NCBI RefSeq assembly: GCF_005402965.1
Contig: NZ_BJCF01000011.1
Span: 1 to 64,000 of the forward strand
Direction of reading: 5' to 3'
Source: Dolichospermum planctonicum
Lineage (GTDB): Bacteria; Cyanobacteriota; Cyanobacteriia; Cyanobacteriales; Nostocaceae
DNA: 64,000 nucleotides
Numbering within the stretch: position 1 is the first letter of the stretch; each line of letters opens with the position of its first letter. The translations under genes and the position numbers were made by a program. Positions 54,981 to 63,453 of this stretch are shown here, piece after piece. The notes beneath the pieces are model-generated. The model saw only the letters and a list, made by a program, of their open reading frames with translations, searched no databases and was not told the origin of the DNA.

Positions 54981-55604
54981 AATATTGTCAGTGATAAAAT
55001 AGTAAAAGATTGAGTGTATCTCCAGTCACAGAAAATTAGGATTACTGTTTTTCTGTCGTTTTATTCACAATAAAAGCAGATATTAAATATTTGAAGTGAA
55101 TTTAACTTTCATTGCTAGATAGGTTCTCCTAATAATATCTGTATATGTCAATATCAATAGCAAAAATTAACTAAGATAGCTATGAATTAACGCCACTTCG
55201 TATTTCCTTTAGGTTTGAGGATTTTAATATGTCTTTCGATCTCTACAATATAAGACCTTTGATTAATAGATCATGGATAAACAACTTCTTTATTCACTCT
55301 TTAAATAGATATTACTTTTATTGGCAAAATATTAAGCTACGATAAATGAATTAATTGTCACTAAATAAAGTTAACCAAAATTTGGTTTTCATAAAACATA
55401 TTATTATCAAATATATAAAACTCATATTTTATTTTTATTTTATTTTTGAATCTCATTTCAGAGACCCGACTTCTTAGAGCAGTCGAGGATATTGTTGTTG
55501 AGAAATTATTCAATGCCAAAAACCCCATGACTACCTATTGGAGTCCGGGGGTGTTTGAGAATGTCCTAACTATTTAACTAAATTGAGTGATCAAATATTC
55601 TGCC
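54981..55604. other. Long leader region upstream of hepC
   Basis: This 624-bp non-coding stretch lies between wzc-like and hepC genes. A dispersed palindrome is at 55461-55490. A 38-codon plus-strand frame (55229-55345) with a GAGG site is present but unconvincing. In Anabaena, regulatory DNA for hepA lies upstream of hepC, so this region probably holds developmental control sites. I find no confident promoter or NtcA/DIF-type motif. Confidence 0.6.
55461..55490. repeat. Dispersed palindrome (CCCGACTTCT family), copy 5
   Basis: GACCCGACTTCTTAG and AGCAGTCGAGGAT form a diverged member of the family, about 115 bp after the Wzc-like gene stop on the minus strand. Confidence 0.65.
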
Positions 55605-57833
55605 TTATTCTTCCATTGCTGGTTGCAAAACGAATTGTTTTGGCTTTACATAAGGGACATAGGTGCTATCAGATGAAGATACACCATTAGCTACAACTCC
55701 AATCAAATTTAACTTACTCAACATCGCTGTAGCTTGATTAAGTTGGGTGCGTGTCACTTTACCAATACTTGCCATTATGATCACACTTCGACAAGATGAT
55801 GCTGTGAGCATAGCATCCACTAAACCAAGAACGGAAGGGGCATCTATGAGTACCAAATCATAATTTTCTTCAAATGCGGCCATCAATTGCTTCATGCGAG
55901 GAGAACTCAAAAGATGGGCAGGATCAGTCGGTATTGGTCCAGCGGTTAAAATGTCAATGTAAGATGAGCCAGAGTAAGGAACACTGATGTGATTAGGTAG
56001 ATTAACTTCACTTTCTAATAAAGTTGAAAGTCCCTGTTCATTGGGAAGATTTAGTTGTTTGTGGAGATTAGGATCGCGGAGGTTAGCATCAATAAGTAAG
56101 ACCTTTTTATGCAAACGAGCCGCACTCATAGCTAGACCTAACGCCAAAGCTGACTTACCATTATCTGGTAATGCTGATGTCACCATTAAGGATCTCAAAT
56201 CAGAGACATTATTGAGTAGTTCGATATTTTTGTAAATGAGATCAAGTGATTCCCAGCGGGGAGGAGATTGTAGTACCTGAATTGTCCAAGGAGCAAGAAC
56301 TTCTGGTTTGCCAAATGGCAATTTGATCATTGATTCTCTGGGTTTAGCAGGTGGCAATTTAGGAGTTGTTCCTAATAAGGGGAGAGAAACCTGTTTTTCT
56401 AATTCAGCCGTAGTATGCACAGAATCATCAGATGCTTCACGAATAAAGGCAGCAATACCTCCTAACATTAAACCAATTACTGCTCCTAATAATAGGTTTT
56501 GTCTGATGTTGGGACCAGTTTGAACTCCTTCTTGGGGTTCTTCTACTACTTCCCAATTAAATCCACCTTTAGAAAGTTCTTGACGTAATTTTTGTTCAGA
56601 TCTTAATAATTGCTCCAATCTTTCTCTGCTAAATTGTAATTGGGGAAGTATGCGATTGTAATAAGCCAATAGAGAAGGAAACCGCTTTAGATCCGTTTGT
56701 AATTCTTTTTCTTTTGCTGCTAAAGTTTGGTCGCGGGCTGTTAATGCAACTATGGTAGTTTGGGTTTCTACTAATTGACCTGTGAGATTAAGATCAATTT
56801 CTCCAAGTTGTCCTTGTTGTAAAAGATTGTCTCCAGAACTAAGGACTGGATTAGAACTTTGTCCTAAAGTTCTGCTAACTTCTTTTTGCAAAAGTTGTTT
56901 TTGACTTTGCAGTTGTTCTTGTAATTTTTGAACGCTGGGAGTATCTTCAGTGAAGCGTAAGCGTTCCTGTGCTAAAGCTAGTTCTGTTTTTTGGATTTCA
57001 TTGAGTAAACCTTGGTAGCGGGTAGACTGACTTAAACGAGAAGAAACTAGAGCATTTTGTGGAGAACGGTTTAGTTGTGCTTGCAAAGATTTTTGTTTTG
57101 CTAAAGCTTCTTCATACTGAGAACGAGTTGCTTGTCGTTCCTGTTGCACAGTATTTAAAGTGGTCTCTATGGTTTTGGCCTGAGTTTCTGGATCAATTAA
57201 ATTCTGATTTCTGCGAAATCGTTGTAGATTTGCTTCGGAAACAGTTACTTCATCGGTAGCTTTTCTTAATTGATCTTTAATGACTTGTAGACCCTTTTGT
57301 AAGCGTGAATTTTGCTGTTGTTTGTTATATTCTAAATAAACTTGCTGAATAGTATTCAGAACTTTTTTAGTTTTCTCTGGATCGTTATCGCTATAATCAA
57401 CTTGAAAGATTTTAGTGGCAATATTATCATCTTTGGTCTTGATTTGATTTAAGACCAAAGAGTTTTTTAAATCCATTACTGTTAAGTCTGGATATTCAGA
57501 TTTGAGTTTATCAACTGCTTTTTGAATCAGTCCAGAACTCTGCATTAAGTTCAGTTGAGTAGCGGTATCTATCTCGATGTTAGTATCGGTAAACTGACTT
57601 TCGGTGTTATCAGTTTCTTTCTTCCCTTGATAGTTAGGTTCTACTAACAATTGCATGGTGCTTTTGAAGCTGGGTTCTGTTTTTAAGGCCATGATACCAG
57701 CGATGGCTGTAGAACTCAAAAATACTAATAATATCCAGGGAAATCGTCGCCACAGTACAGCAAAGATTTGTCCGTAACCTGGATCGGTTTCTGAGGCTGA
57801 ATTTATATTTGGATTTAGACTAGTTTGAACCAC
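55605..57833 (-). CDS. Wzc-like polysaccharide co-polymerase with BY-kinase domain
   Basis: This 742-aa protein has two membrane helices (about residues 34-50 and 445-465) flanking a long coiled-coil outside domain with a Wzz fold. A cytoplasmic tyrosine-kinase-like ATPase follows. The Walker A region is SALPDNGKSALAL (usual GEGKS replaced by DNGKS), Walker A' is VLLIDANLRDP and Walker B is LVLIDAPSVLG. The usual tyrosine-rich tail is nearly absent, with only two tyrosines in YVPYVKP. It sets chain length and couples polymerisation to export. The matching gene in Anabaena lies just before hepC. Confidence 0.92.
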   Translation of the reverse strand: MVQTSLNPNINSASETDPGYGQIFAVLWRRFPWILLVFLSSTAIAGIMALKTEPSFKSTMQLLVEPNYQGKKETDNTESQFTDTNIEIDTATQLNLMQSSGLIQKAVDKLKSEYPDLTVMDLKNSLVLNQIKTKDDNIATKIFQVDYSDNDPEKTKKVLNTIQQVYLEYNKQQQNSRLQKGLQVIKDQLRKATDEVTVSEANLQRFRRNQNLIDPETQAKTIETTLNTVQQERQATRSQYEEALAKQKSLQAQLNRSPQNALVSSRLSQSTRYQGLLNEIQKTELALAQERLRFTEDTPSVQKLQEQLQSQKQLLQKEVSRTLGQSSNPVLSSGDNLLQQGQLGEIDLNLTGQLVETQTTIVALTARDQTLAAKEKELQTDLKRFPSLLAYYNRILPQLQFSRERLEQLLRSEQKLRQELSKGGFNWEVVEEPQEGVQTGPNIRQNLLLGAVIGLMLGGIAAFIREASDDSVHTTAELEKQVSLPLLGTTPKLPPAKPRESMIKLPFGKPEVLAPWTIQVLQSPPRWESLDLIYKNIELLNNVSDLRSLMVTSALPDNGKSALALGLAMSAARLHKKVLLIDANLRDPNLHKQLNLPNEQGLSTLLESEVNLPNHISVPYSGSSYIDILTAGPIPTDPAHLLSSPRMKQLMAAFEENYDLVLIDAPSVLGLVDAMLTASSCRSVIIMASIGKVTRTQLNQATAMLSKLNLIGVVANGVSSSDSTYVPYVKPKQFVLQPAMEE

Positions 57834-57887
57834 TTTTATTATCCTTATCTACTATACACTACCCAAACACCTAAACAATCAAATAAA

Positions 57888-58979
57888 TTAACAATAGACA
57901 CCACTGGCTTGATCAATAATTCGCTCAACTTTACCAAAAAATGACTGTTCTGAAAACTTGCTAACAGCATGATTACGAATGGTTTCATAATCCCAAGATA
58001 TTCCTCCAGCTTCTAGTAATGCTGCTTGTAAAGAGCATGGTGTTTGTCTTTGAAAAAATACACCTGTTTTCCCTGGTATTTGAGTATCTAATACTCCACC
58101 TGCTCCATAGGCAATTACTGGTGTACCACTAGCATTTGCCTCGACTGGAACTAATCCATAATCTTCTAAAGCCGCAACAATAATTGATTTGGCTTTAGAA
58201 AATAAGTCTTTACGTTCTTTATCACTAACATGACCAAGAAATTGGATGTTGGGTAATGCCTGAGCTTTTAATTTTTCTTGTTCTGGTCCATCACCTGATA
58301 TTAATAAATTCCAGCCTAGCCAATTAAAAGCTTCGACTATTATATCAAGACGTTTATAACTTATCATCCGCGCCGATGCCAGGTAATATTCCTCTTTAGT
58401 ATCGGAAAAAACAAAGTTGCTTGTATCAATTGGATAATTAACAACAATGGCTTGTTTGTGATATATCTTTTCAATTCGCTGGGCAACAATGCTAGAGTTG
58501 GCAATGTAAAGATCCGGTTCTTGAGCATATTTCAGGTCTAGATTTCTGATGATTTTAAATACTTTTTCAATCAGGGGAGCAAAGTATCTATAGTCTCCAT
58601 ATTCCCGTAAATAAGTTTCTGTATCCCATAAAAAACGGGTAACATTATGACAAAAACAAATATGTCTGGCTTGGGGTTTTTTCCGTACTGCCTTGGCAAA
58701 ACTTGTGCTACTGCTAATAATCAAGTCATAGTCTTGTAGATCCAAAGACCGAAATGCTGGAAAATACAGGGGAGCTAACATCCGAAAATATTTGGTTGCA
58801 CCAGGAATTTTCTGCAAAAATGTGGTATTGATAATTCTTTCCCCTAGATCAATACTCTTTTGTGCATCATATAATGAGGTGAAAATGTCGGCTTCGGGAT
58901 AGCGTTTGCACAATAATTCAAATACGCGTTCTGCTCCACCGCGCTGAGTTAAGTAATCATGGACGAGAGCAATTTTCAT
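57888..58979 (-). CDS. Glycosyltransferase family 4
   Basis: This 363-aa GT-B protein begins MKIALVHDYLTQRGGAERVFELL. NYPIDTSNF marks the hinge, and EEYYLASARMISYKRLDIIVEAF, IQFLGHVSDKERKDLFSKAKSIIVAALEDYGLVPVEANASGTPVIA give the donor domain with E-x7-E. It is a glycosyltransferase adding one sugar of the repeat unit. It sits between the epimerase and the Wzc-like gene. Confidence 0.93.
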   Translation of the reverse strand: MKIALVHDYLTQRGGAERVFELLCKRYPEADIFTSLYDAQKSIDLGERIINTTFLQKIPGATKYFRMLAPLYFPAFRSLDLQDYDLIISSSTSFAKAVRKKPQARHICFCHNVTRFLWDTETYLREYGDYRYFAPLIEKVFKIIRNLDLKYAQEPDLYIANSSIVAQRIEKIYHKQAIVVNYPIDTSNFVFSDTKEEYYLASARMISYKRLDIIVEAFNWLGWNLLISGDGPEQEKLKAQALPNIQFLGHVSDKERKDLFSKAKSIIVAALEDYGLVPVEANASGTPVIAYGAGGVLDTQIPGKTGVFFQRQTPCSLQAALLEAGGISWDYETIRNHAVSKFSEQSFFGKVERIIDQASGVYC

Positions 58980-59004
58980 AACGGGTTTCCTATAATTTGG
59001 TCAT

Positions 59005-59042
59005 GGGTGATGGGTAATTGGTAATTGGTAATTGGTAATTAC
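59005..59042. repeat. GGTAATT heptamer repeat
   Basis: GGTAATT recurs four to five times in the short gap between the epimerase and glycosyltransferase genes. It belongs to the same heptamer class as the arrays near argF and lexA. Confidence 0.8.
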
Positions 59043-59974
59043 TAATTCCTATTCCGTATTAATTGATTTTTATACCAATCTATTGTTTGTGCTAAACCTA
59101 TATCTAAAGGTGTGATAGGTTGCCAATTAAGTTTGGTTTGAGTGAGGCTAGTATTGGCAATTGTGACTTTTTCGATTGGCCTATCTGGTAACACGCCAAA
59201 TAAAGGCTGAACAGGCGCACCTAATAAGTCTCTGATGTTTTCTACAACTTGGCGAATTGATACCAGAATCCCTGAACCTAAATCATAAGTGCCACCTTCA
59301 ATGTTCGGCCTCTGTGCAGCAGCAATTAGTCCGGTAATGACATCATCTACGTAAATCCAATCAACTTCTCGTTTACCACTGGCTAGTTTTGGCGGCTGAT
59401 TTTTTAATAAGGACAGGATGACTGAAGGAATAATTTTGTGTCCGGGTTGTCTAGGTCCATAAGTCATAAAAGTCCGGGCTATGACTACGGGTGTTTGATA
59501 AAGTTGATGAAACATCCTCCCATAGGCACTACTAGCCCATTTAGCAGCGGCGTAGGGAGAGGCGGGAATAATTTCCTGATTACTCAATTCTGGTTCTTCC
59601 AGAGAGCCGATGAGGACGATACGTTGGCATTCTATTTTGGTGGCTACTGTTAAAATGTTAACGGTACTGGTGAGTAAACTGTGATAAGTGGGTAATACCA
59701 GTTCTGCTCCCGCTGCACCTGTGACGTTACCAGATAAATGAAAGATCACATCTGGCTGAATTTTCATTAACAGTTTTTCTACGGATTCTATGTCTTCTAA
59801 ATTGCTTTGCCACCAGTTTAAATTGGGGGTTGCTGATGTCTGTACTCGCCGGGAAATTGCGTGTACTTCTGCACCAATTTGACACAAGCGATCGCATAAA
59901 TGATTTCCCAGGAAGCCACTAGCACCTGTAATTAGTATTTTTTGCTCAGATAAGCTCGAAATGAAGTTGTTCAT
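59042..59974 (-). CDS. NAD-dependent nucleotide-sugar epimerase/dehydratase
   Basis: This 310-aa short-chain dehydrogenase of the extended class binds NAD through ITGASGFLGNHL (about residues 15-26). The active-site pair is Y and K in SPYAAAKWASSAYG (about 143). It also has TYGPRQPGHKIIPS and VDWIYVDDVI. It makes or modifies a nucleotide sugar for the polymer. The start overlaps the preceding stop codon as ATGA, so translation is coupled. Confidence 0.9.
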   Translation of the reverse strand: MNNFISSLSEQKILITGASGFLGNHLCDRLCQIGAEVHAISRRVQTSATPNLNWWQSNLEDIESVEKLLMKIQPDVIFHLSGNVTGAAGAELVLPTYHSLLTSTVNILTVATKIECQRIVLIGSLEEPELSNQEIIPASPYAAAKWASSAYGRMFHQLYQTPVVIARTFMTYGPRQPGHKIIPSVILSLLKNQPPKLASGKREVDWIYVDDVITGLIAAAQRPNIEGGTYDLGSGILVSIRQVVENIRDLLGAPVQPLFGVLPDRPIEKVTIANTSLTQTKLNWQPITPLDIGLAQTIDWYKNQLIRNRN

Positions 59975-61305
59975 TTTAACTGCAATAAATCATGTTTAAA
60001 TAAGGCATCGGCTGATTGTTTGATCACTGTAAATGGCAAACCAGATTTATCAGCAATATCCAACAAACTATGATTACCATCTGATAAATTTAGTACCCAA
60101 AGAATTGCTAGTTCATTGAGTTGTTCTTCTGCTTGTCCACCCACTGCCCGATATAACCCTCTTTTCCCCAGTCTTGGTTCACATTTAGGATTCTGATTTA
60201 AGTAGGTTTTATTGTCTTCTAGAATCTCCATGGCCGATAAACATTTGGAGAAAGAATCTACTAAATCAGGAATTTGGACAAATGACAAATTATCGGCGGA
60301 TGTATGATATTCAGGAAAACTACCATGAGGCGATCGCATCAAGCAACCTACAGCGAGATTAAATCCAGGAGAACAATATTGCCTTTCATCATAACCATAA
60401 GGGAAAAAATCAATAATTTCATATTTTTCTTTTCCGTTTTGCATAATATGAACTAATATCCGATCAATTTCAGCATCACCTCGGCGACTTTTTTTATAAT
60501 TAATTTTTCCTGGATCACCAAGACAAGTTAATACTAAACCATGTTTAATATTGTGAACTTGTGCCTCATTTAAAGACAGCCAAGTAATAGAACCAATCGT
60601 CCCTGGAATAAACAGAAATCTGTAAGAATAGTTTAAAGATATCTGGCTAAGATGTTTAGCTAAAAAAGTAGCGATCGCTATTCCAGAAAGGTTATCATTT
60701 GCCAATGAAGGGTGACAAACATGACAAGAAATTAGCACTTCATCACTGGTATCTCCGGGAATATAATACTCACCATAACTGAGATAACCAGGCTCTAAAG
60801 AAGAATCTATACAAACTTCATATTCTTCATCTCGTAATCCCAGATATTGATTATGACTTAAACAAAAGCCCCAACTTTCTCGATAATATGAAGTGCGATA
60901 AGGAACCCAATCTGGATAATCTGGCAGAGTAAATAAGTGATTTTTTAATTCAGATAAAGAAATTTTCTGATGTACAGGCACACTATAATTAACAACATGA
61001 AGATTGGATTTTTTGAAATCAATAATCCGTTCACCTTCAGAGTTTTTGATATAAGCATCTCGAATATTCCATTCTTTAGGTACTGTCCAATCAAATACTT
61101 GAGTACCAGAAGGAACTTCATGAACTAGTAAAGGAATATGCTGTTGAATTAACCGGAGAGTCTCCCGAACACCATTACCAGTAATACTGCGGCAAATAGG
61201 ATACATTTGAGTCATCAATTGATAAATTTCTTGACCAATATTCCCCGGTTGTATCATTGGTTGATTATCAATTAATTTATCTTGTTTAATAGGAGTATGA
61301 ACCAT
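59971..61305 (-). CDS. DUF4910-type aminopeptidase-like protein with winged-helix tail
   Basis: I start this at the ATG at 61305, with a GAGG site six bases upstream, giving about 444 aa. A further 40 in-frame codons upstream are basic and non-conserved in look. The core has an M28-peptidase-like pattern: LISCHVCHPSLANDNLSGIA, GYDERQYCSPGFNLAVGCLMRS and FPEYHTSADNLSF provide the histidines and acidic residues of a metal site. The C-terminus (LSDGNHSLLDIADKSGLPF) looks like a winged helix. Such proteins are common in surface-polysaccharide clusters. They may remove an amide-linked group from the sugar, but that is inference. Confidence 0.8.
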   Translation of the reverse strand: MVHTPIKQDKLIDNQPMIQPGNIGQEIYQLMTQMYPICRSITGNGVRETLRLIQQHIPLLVHEVPSGTQVFDWTVPKEWNIRDAYIKNSEGERIIDFKKSNLHVVNYSVPVHQKISLSELKNHLFTLPDYPDWVPYRTSYYRESWGFCLSHNQYLGLRDEEYEVCIDSSLEPGYLSYGEYYIPGDTSDEVLISCHVCHPSLANDNLSGIAIATFLAKHLSQISLNYSYRFLFIPGTIGSITWLSLNEAQVHNIKHGLVLTCLGDPGKINYKKSRRGDAEIDRILVHIMQNGKEKYEIIDFFPYGYDERQYCSPGFNLAVGCLMRSPHGSFPEYHTSADNLSFVQIPDLVDSFSKCLSAMEILEDNKTYLNQNPKCEPRLGKRGLYRAVGGQAEEQLNELAILWVLNLSDGNHSLLDIADKSGLPFTVIKQSADALFKHDLLQLK

Positions 61306-61533
61306 AAAAAACCTCACGAATTTATGAAAATAATCCCTGCTAAAATACATCTTTCTATATCCAAATCGTTGAGTTAAATATTTTTTCTTCTCTCCCTGTC
61401 CTTCGTGCTGAAAGTAGCTAGTCAAAAAAATAATTTTAGACTCAACAGAAGCCTCTGGAATTATATATGTAAATTCAGAGGTCTAATGAAAATATCAGGA
61501 AACCTCTGAATTATTTTGATAGTTTTTTTAAAA

Positions 61534-62853
61534 CTATTTTATTAGTGCCAATAAAGTTTCTGCTGCCGGAGCAAAATAAACTGATTGTTCAGCGCGTAAT
61601 TTATCGCAAAGTCTGCCTTCAGGTAATTCTACATCATCGTAAGTGAGAACCTGATCTTTAGGAATATCGCGCTTCAAGCGACATCCTTCTGCAATACCCA
61701 TTGGTAGTAAGTTTTGTTGTTGAACAATGGGGGAATTTTCACATTGTCCATAGGTCATGTAATAACCAATACCATCAATGGTTTCTCCGGCTCGGAGGTC
61801 AATTTTGGCCGTGGTGACAACATCAACCACCGGACCGGCGATTGGTGTCAGTACAGCATCATGAAAGAGGACAGCACGGGCTACTGATAGGGGAACTTCA
61901 AAATGGCACAGGTGATAGGGGGTGTAGAAACTGTAGAGAGGTCCTTCACCTAGTTTATACAGGTTGAGATAATGACGTTGTTTGGGGTCTTCATGGGTAG
62001 CAAAAACAAATACTCCCGGACTTGGTTTAGCGCCAACGACATAATCAACGATACCGCCTAATTCTTGCAGTTGGTCAATATCGTACATTTTAGTCATTTC
62101 ATCAACGTGACCCGTGTAGTCATATCCCAACATCCCCCGCTTGGCTACTTGCATCCCTGTACCATTAGCTACGATCGCCTGCTCAAAGGAGATTTTTGTA
62201 CCATCAGCAAAACTTGTCACCATGGCGGGATTTTGACCCCAGCGCTGGGCGAAACCGGCTTGGGTGGTGGGGTTGCGGTAAGGGTCTTGTAAACCCTTAA
62301 TATTGCCACACAGAAGGGGCTTTAAACCGATGCTTTTGACAAAGCGGTAGAGATTCATCTCTACCCCTGGTTGGTCGCCGTCACAGGCACTCAGGATGAC
62401 TCCAGCCCGGTCTGCGTGAACTTTGAGGATGGGTCCAATTGTGCCATCAAGTTCGGCATTCATTAAGATGATATGCTTTTGATGAGCGATCGCAGACATG
62501 ACCAAATGAGTCGCGTATTCAATTGTCCCGGTGACTTCAATGATTGCATCTATACCATCTGCTTCACATAGCAGCATAGCATCTTCGGTGATGGCATATT
62601 CATTTTCAGCGATTGCATCTTCCAAATCAGCTAAATTGGCAATAATTTTGATATTTTCAATTCCTGCTTCTAAATAAGCTCGTTTGGCTGTATCAATGTG
62701 ACGATTAGAAATAGCCACCAACTCCATTCCTGGCACAGAATTGATAATTTGATTAGCAATGCCTCGACCCATAAAACCAGCGCCAATCATCGCCACTTTT
62801 ACTGGTTTACCTAATGCAGCCCGTGCTTGTAAAGCCTTATCAACAATAATCAT
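61534..62853 (-). CDS. NAD(P)-dependent oxidoreductase, homoserine dehydrogenase-like with SAF domain
   Basis: I start this at the ATG at 62853, seven bases after AGGAG and two bases after the rfbC-like stop, giving 439 aa. The Rossmann fold has VKVAMIGAGFMGRGIANQI (about residues 20-38). The C-terminal part (GCRLKRDIPKDQVLTYDDVELPEGRL) is a SAF-like domain, as in pseudaminic/sialic-acid-type synthases and related oxidoreductases. The substrate is probably a sugar precursor. Relatives are present in the Anabaena HEP island. Confidence 0.85.
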   Translation of the reverse strand: MIIVDKALQARAALGKPVKVAMIGAGFMGRGIANQIINSVPGMELVAISNRHIDTAKRAYLEAGIENIKIIANLADLEDAIAENEYAITEDAMLLCEADGIDAIIEVTGTIEYATHLVMSAIAHQKHIILMNAELDGTIGPILKVHADRAGVILSACDGDQPGVEMNLYRFVKSIGLKPLLCGNIKGLQDPYRNPTTQAGFAQRWGQNPAMVTSFADGTKISFEQAIVANGTGMQVAKRGMLGYDYTGHVDEMTKMYDIDQLQELGGIVDYVVGAKPSPGVFVFATHEDPKQRHYLNLYKLGEGPLYSFYTPYHLCHFEVPLSVARAVLFHDAVLTPIAGPVVDVVTTAKIDLRAGETIDGIGYYMTYGQCENSPIVQQQNLLPMGIAEGCRLKRDIPKDQVLTYDDVELPEGRLCDKLRAEQSVYFAPAAETLLALIK

Positions 62854-62855
62854 AA

Positions 62856-63401
62856 TTAAACTCCTATCAAAATAGATTCTAGTAAAGGCCAATTCCGATC
62901 TTTATCAGACATTTCTGTGGCAGTTAATGGCCAAGAAATTCCTAAAATTGGGTCATCATAACGTAATCCTCGTTCATATCCAGGAGTATAAAATTCACCC
63001 ACTTGATATACAACTTCTGCACCATCTGTTAAAGCTTGATAACCATGAGCAAACATTTCTGGTACATAAAGAGCGCGGCGATTTTGGGCAGTCAATTCTA
63101 TACCAATATGCGATAAATAAGTTGGAGATTCAGGACGCATATCAACAATTACATCATAAATAGCTCCTTGAGTGCAGCGAATTAATTTTGTTTCTGCTGC
63201 GGGGAGAGTTTGATAGTGCATTCCTCGCAATGTACCTTTTTTATGATTAAAAGAAAGGTTACATTGGGCAACTGTGGGTTTTAAACCATGAGCGATAAAT
63301 TCATCAGCGCAGAAAGTGCGAGCAAAAAAACCGCGAGAATCAGGCTTTTCTTCCAAGTCAATAATGAAAGCACCAGCGAGTTTAGTAGAGGTAAAAATCA
63401 T
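62856..63401 (-). CDS. rfbC: dTDP-4-dehydrorhamnose 3,5-epimerase-like protein
   Basis: This 181-aa cupin enzyme matches RfbC/RmlC. Family segments are DSRGFFARTFCADEF, LSFNHKKGTLRGMHYQ with the catalytic histidine, IRCTQGAIYDVIVDMRPESPTY and EMFAHGYQAL. It epimerises a 4-keto sugar nucleotide, so the polymer probably contains a deoxy sugar. The stop overlaps the ribosome-binding region of the oxidoreductase gene, so the two are coupled. Confidence 0.93.
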   Translation of the reverse strand: MIFTSTKLAGAFIIDLEEKPDSRGFFARTFCADEFIAHGLKPTVAQCNLSFNHKKGTLRGMHYQTLPAAETKLIRCTQGAIYDVIVDMRPESPTYLSHIGIELTAQNRRALYVPEMFAHGYQALTDGAEVVYQVGEFYTPGYERGLRYDDPILGISWPLTATEMSDKDRNWPLLESILIGV

Positions 63402-63453
63402 AGTTGTTTAGGAAATTTTTGTTGAGGATAATAGAATTTTTTTGATTTTAGGT

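Noticed and set aside
55229-55345. 38-codon plus-strand frame with a GAGG element
   Set aside because: Lies in the hepC leader on the opposite strand, no recognisable motif. The ribosome-binding site may be chance.
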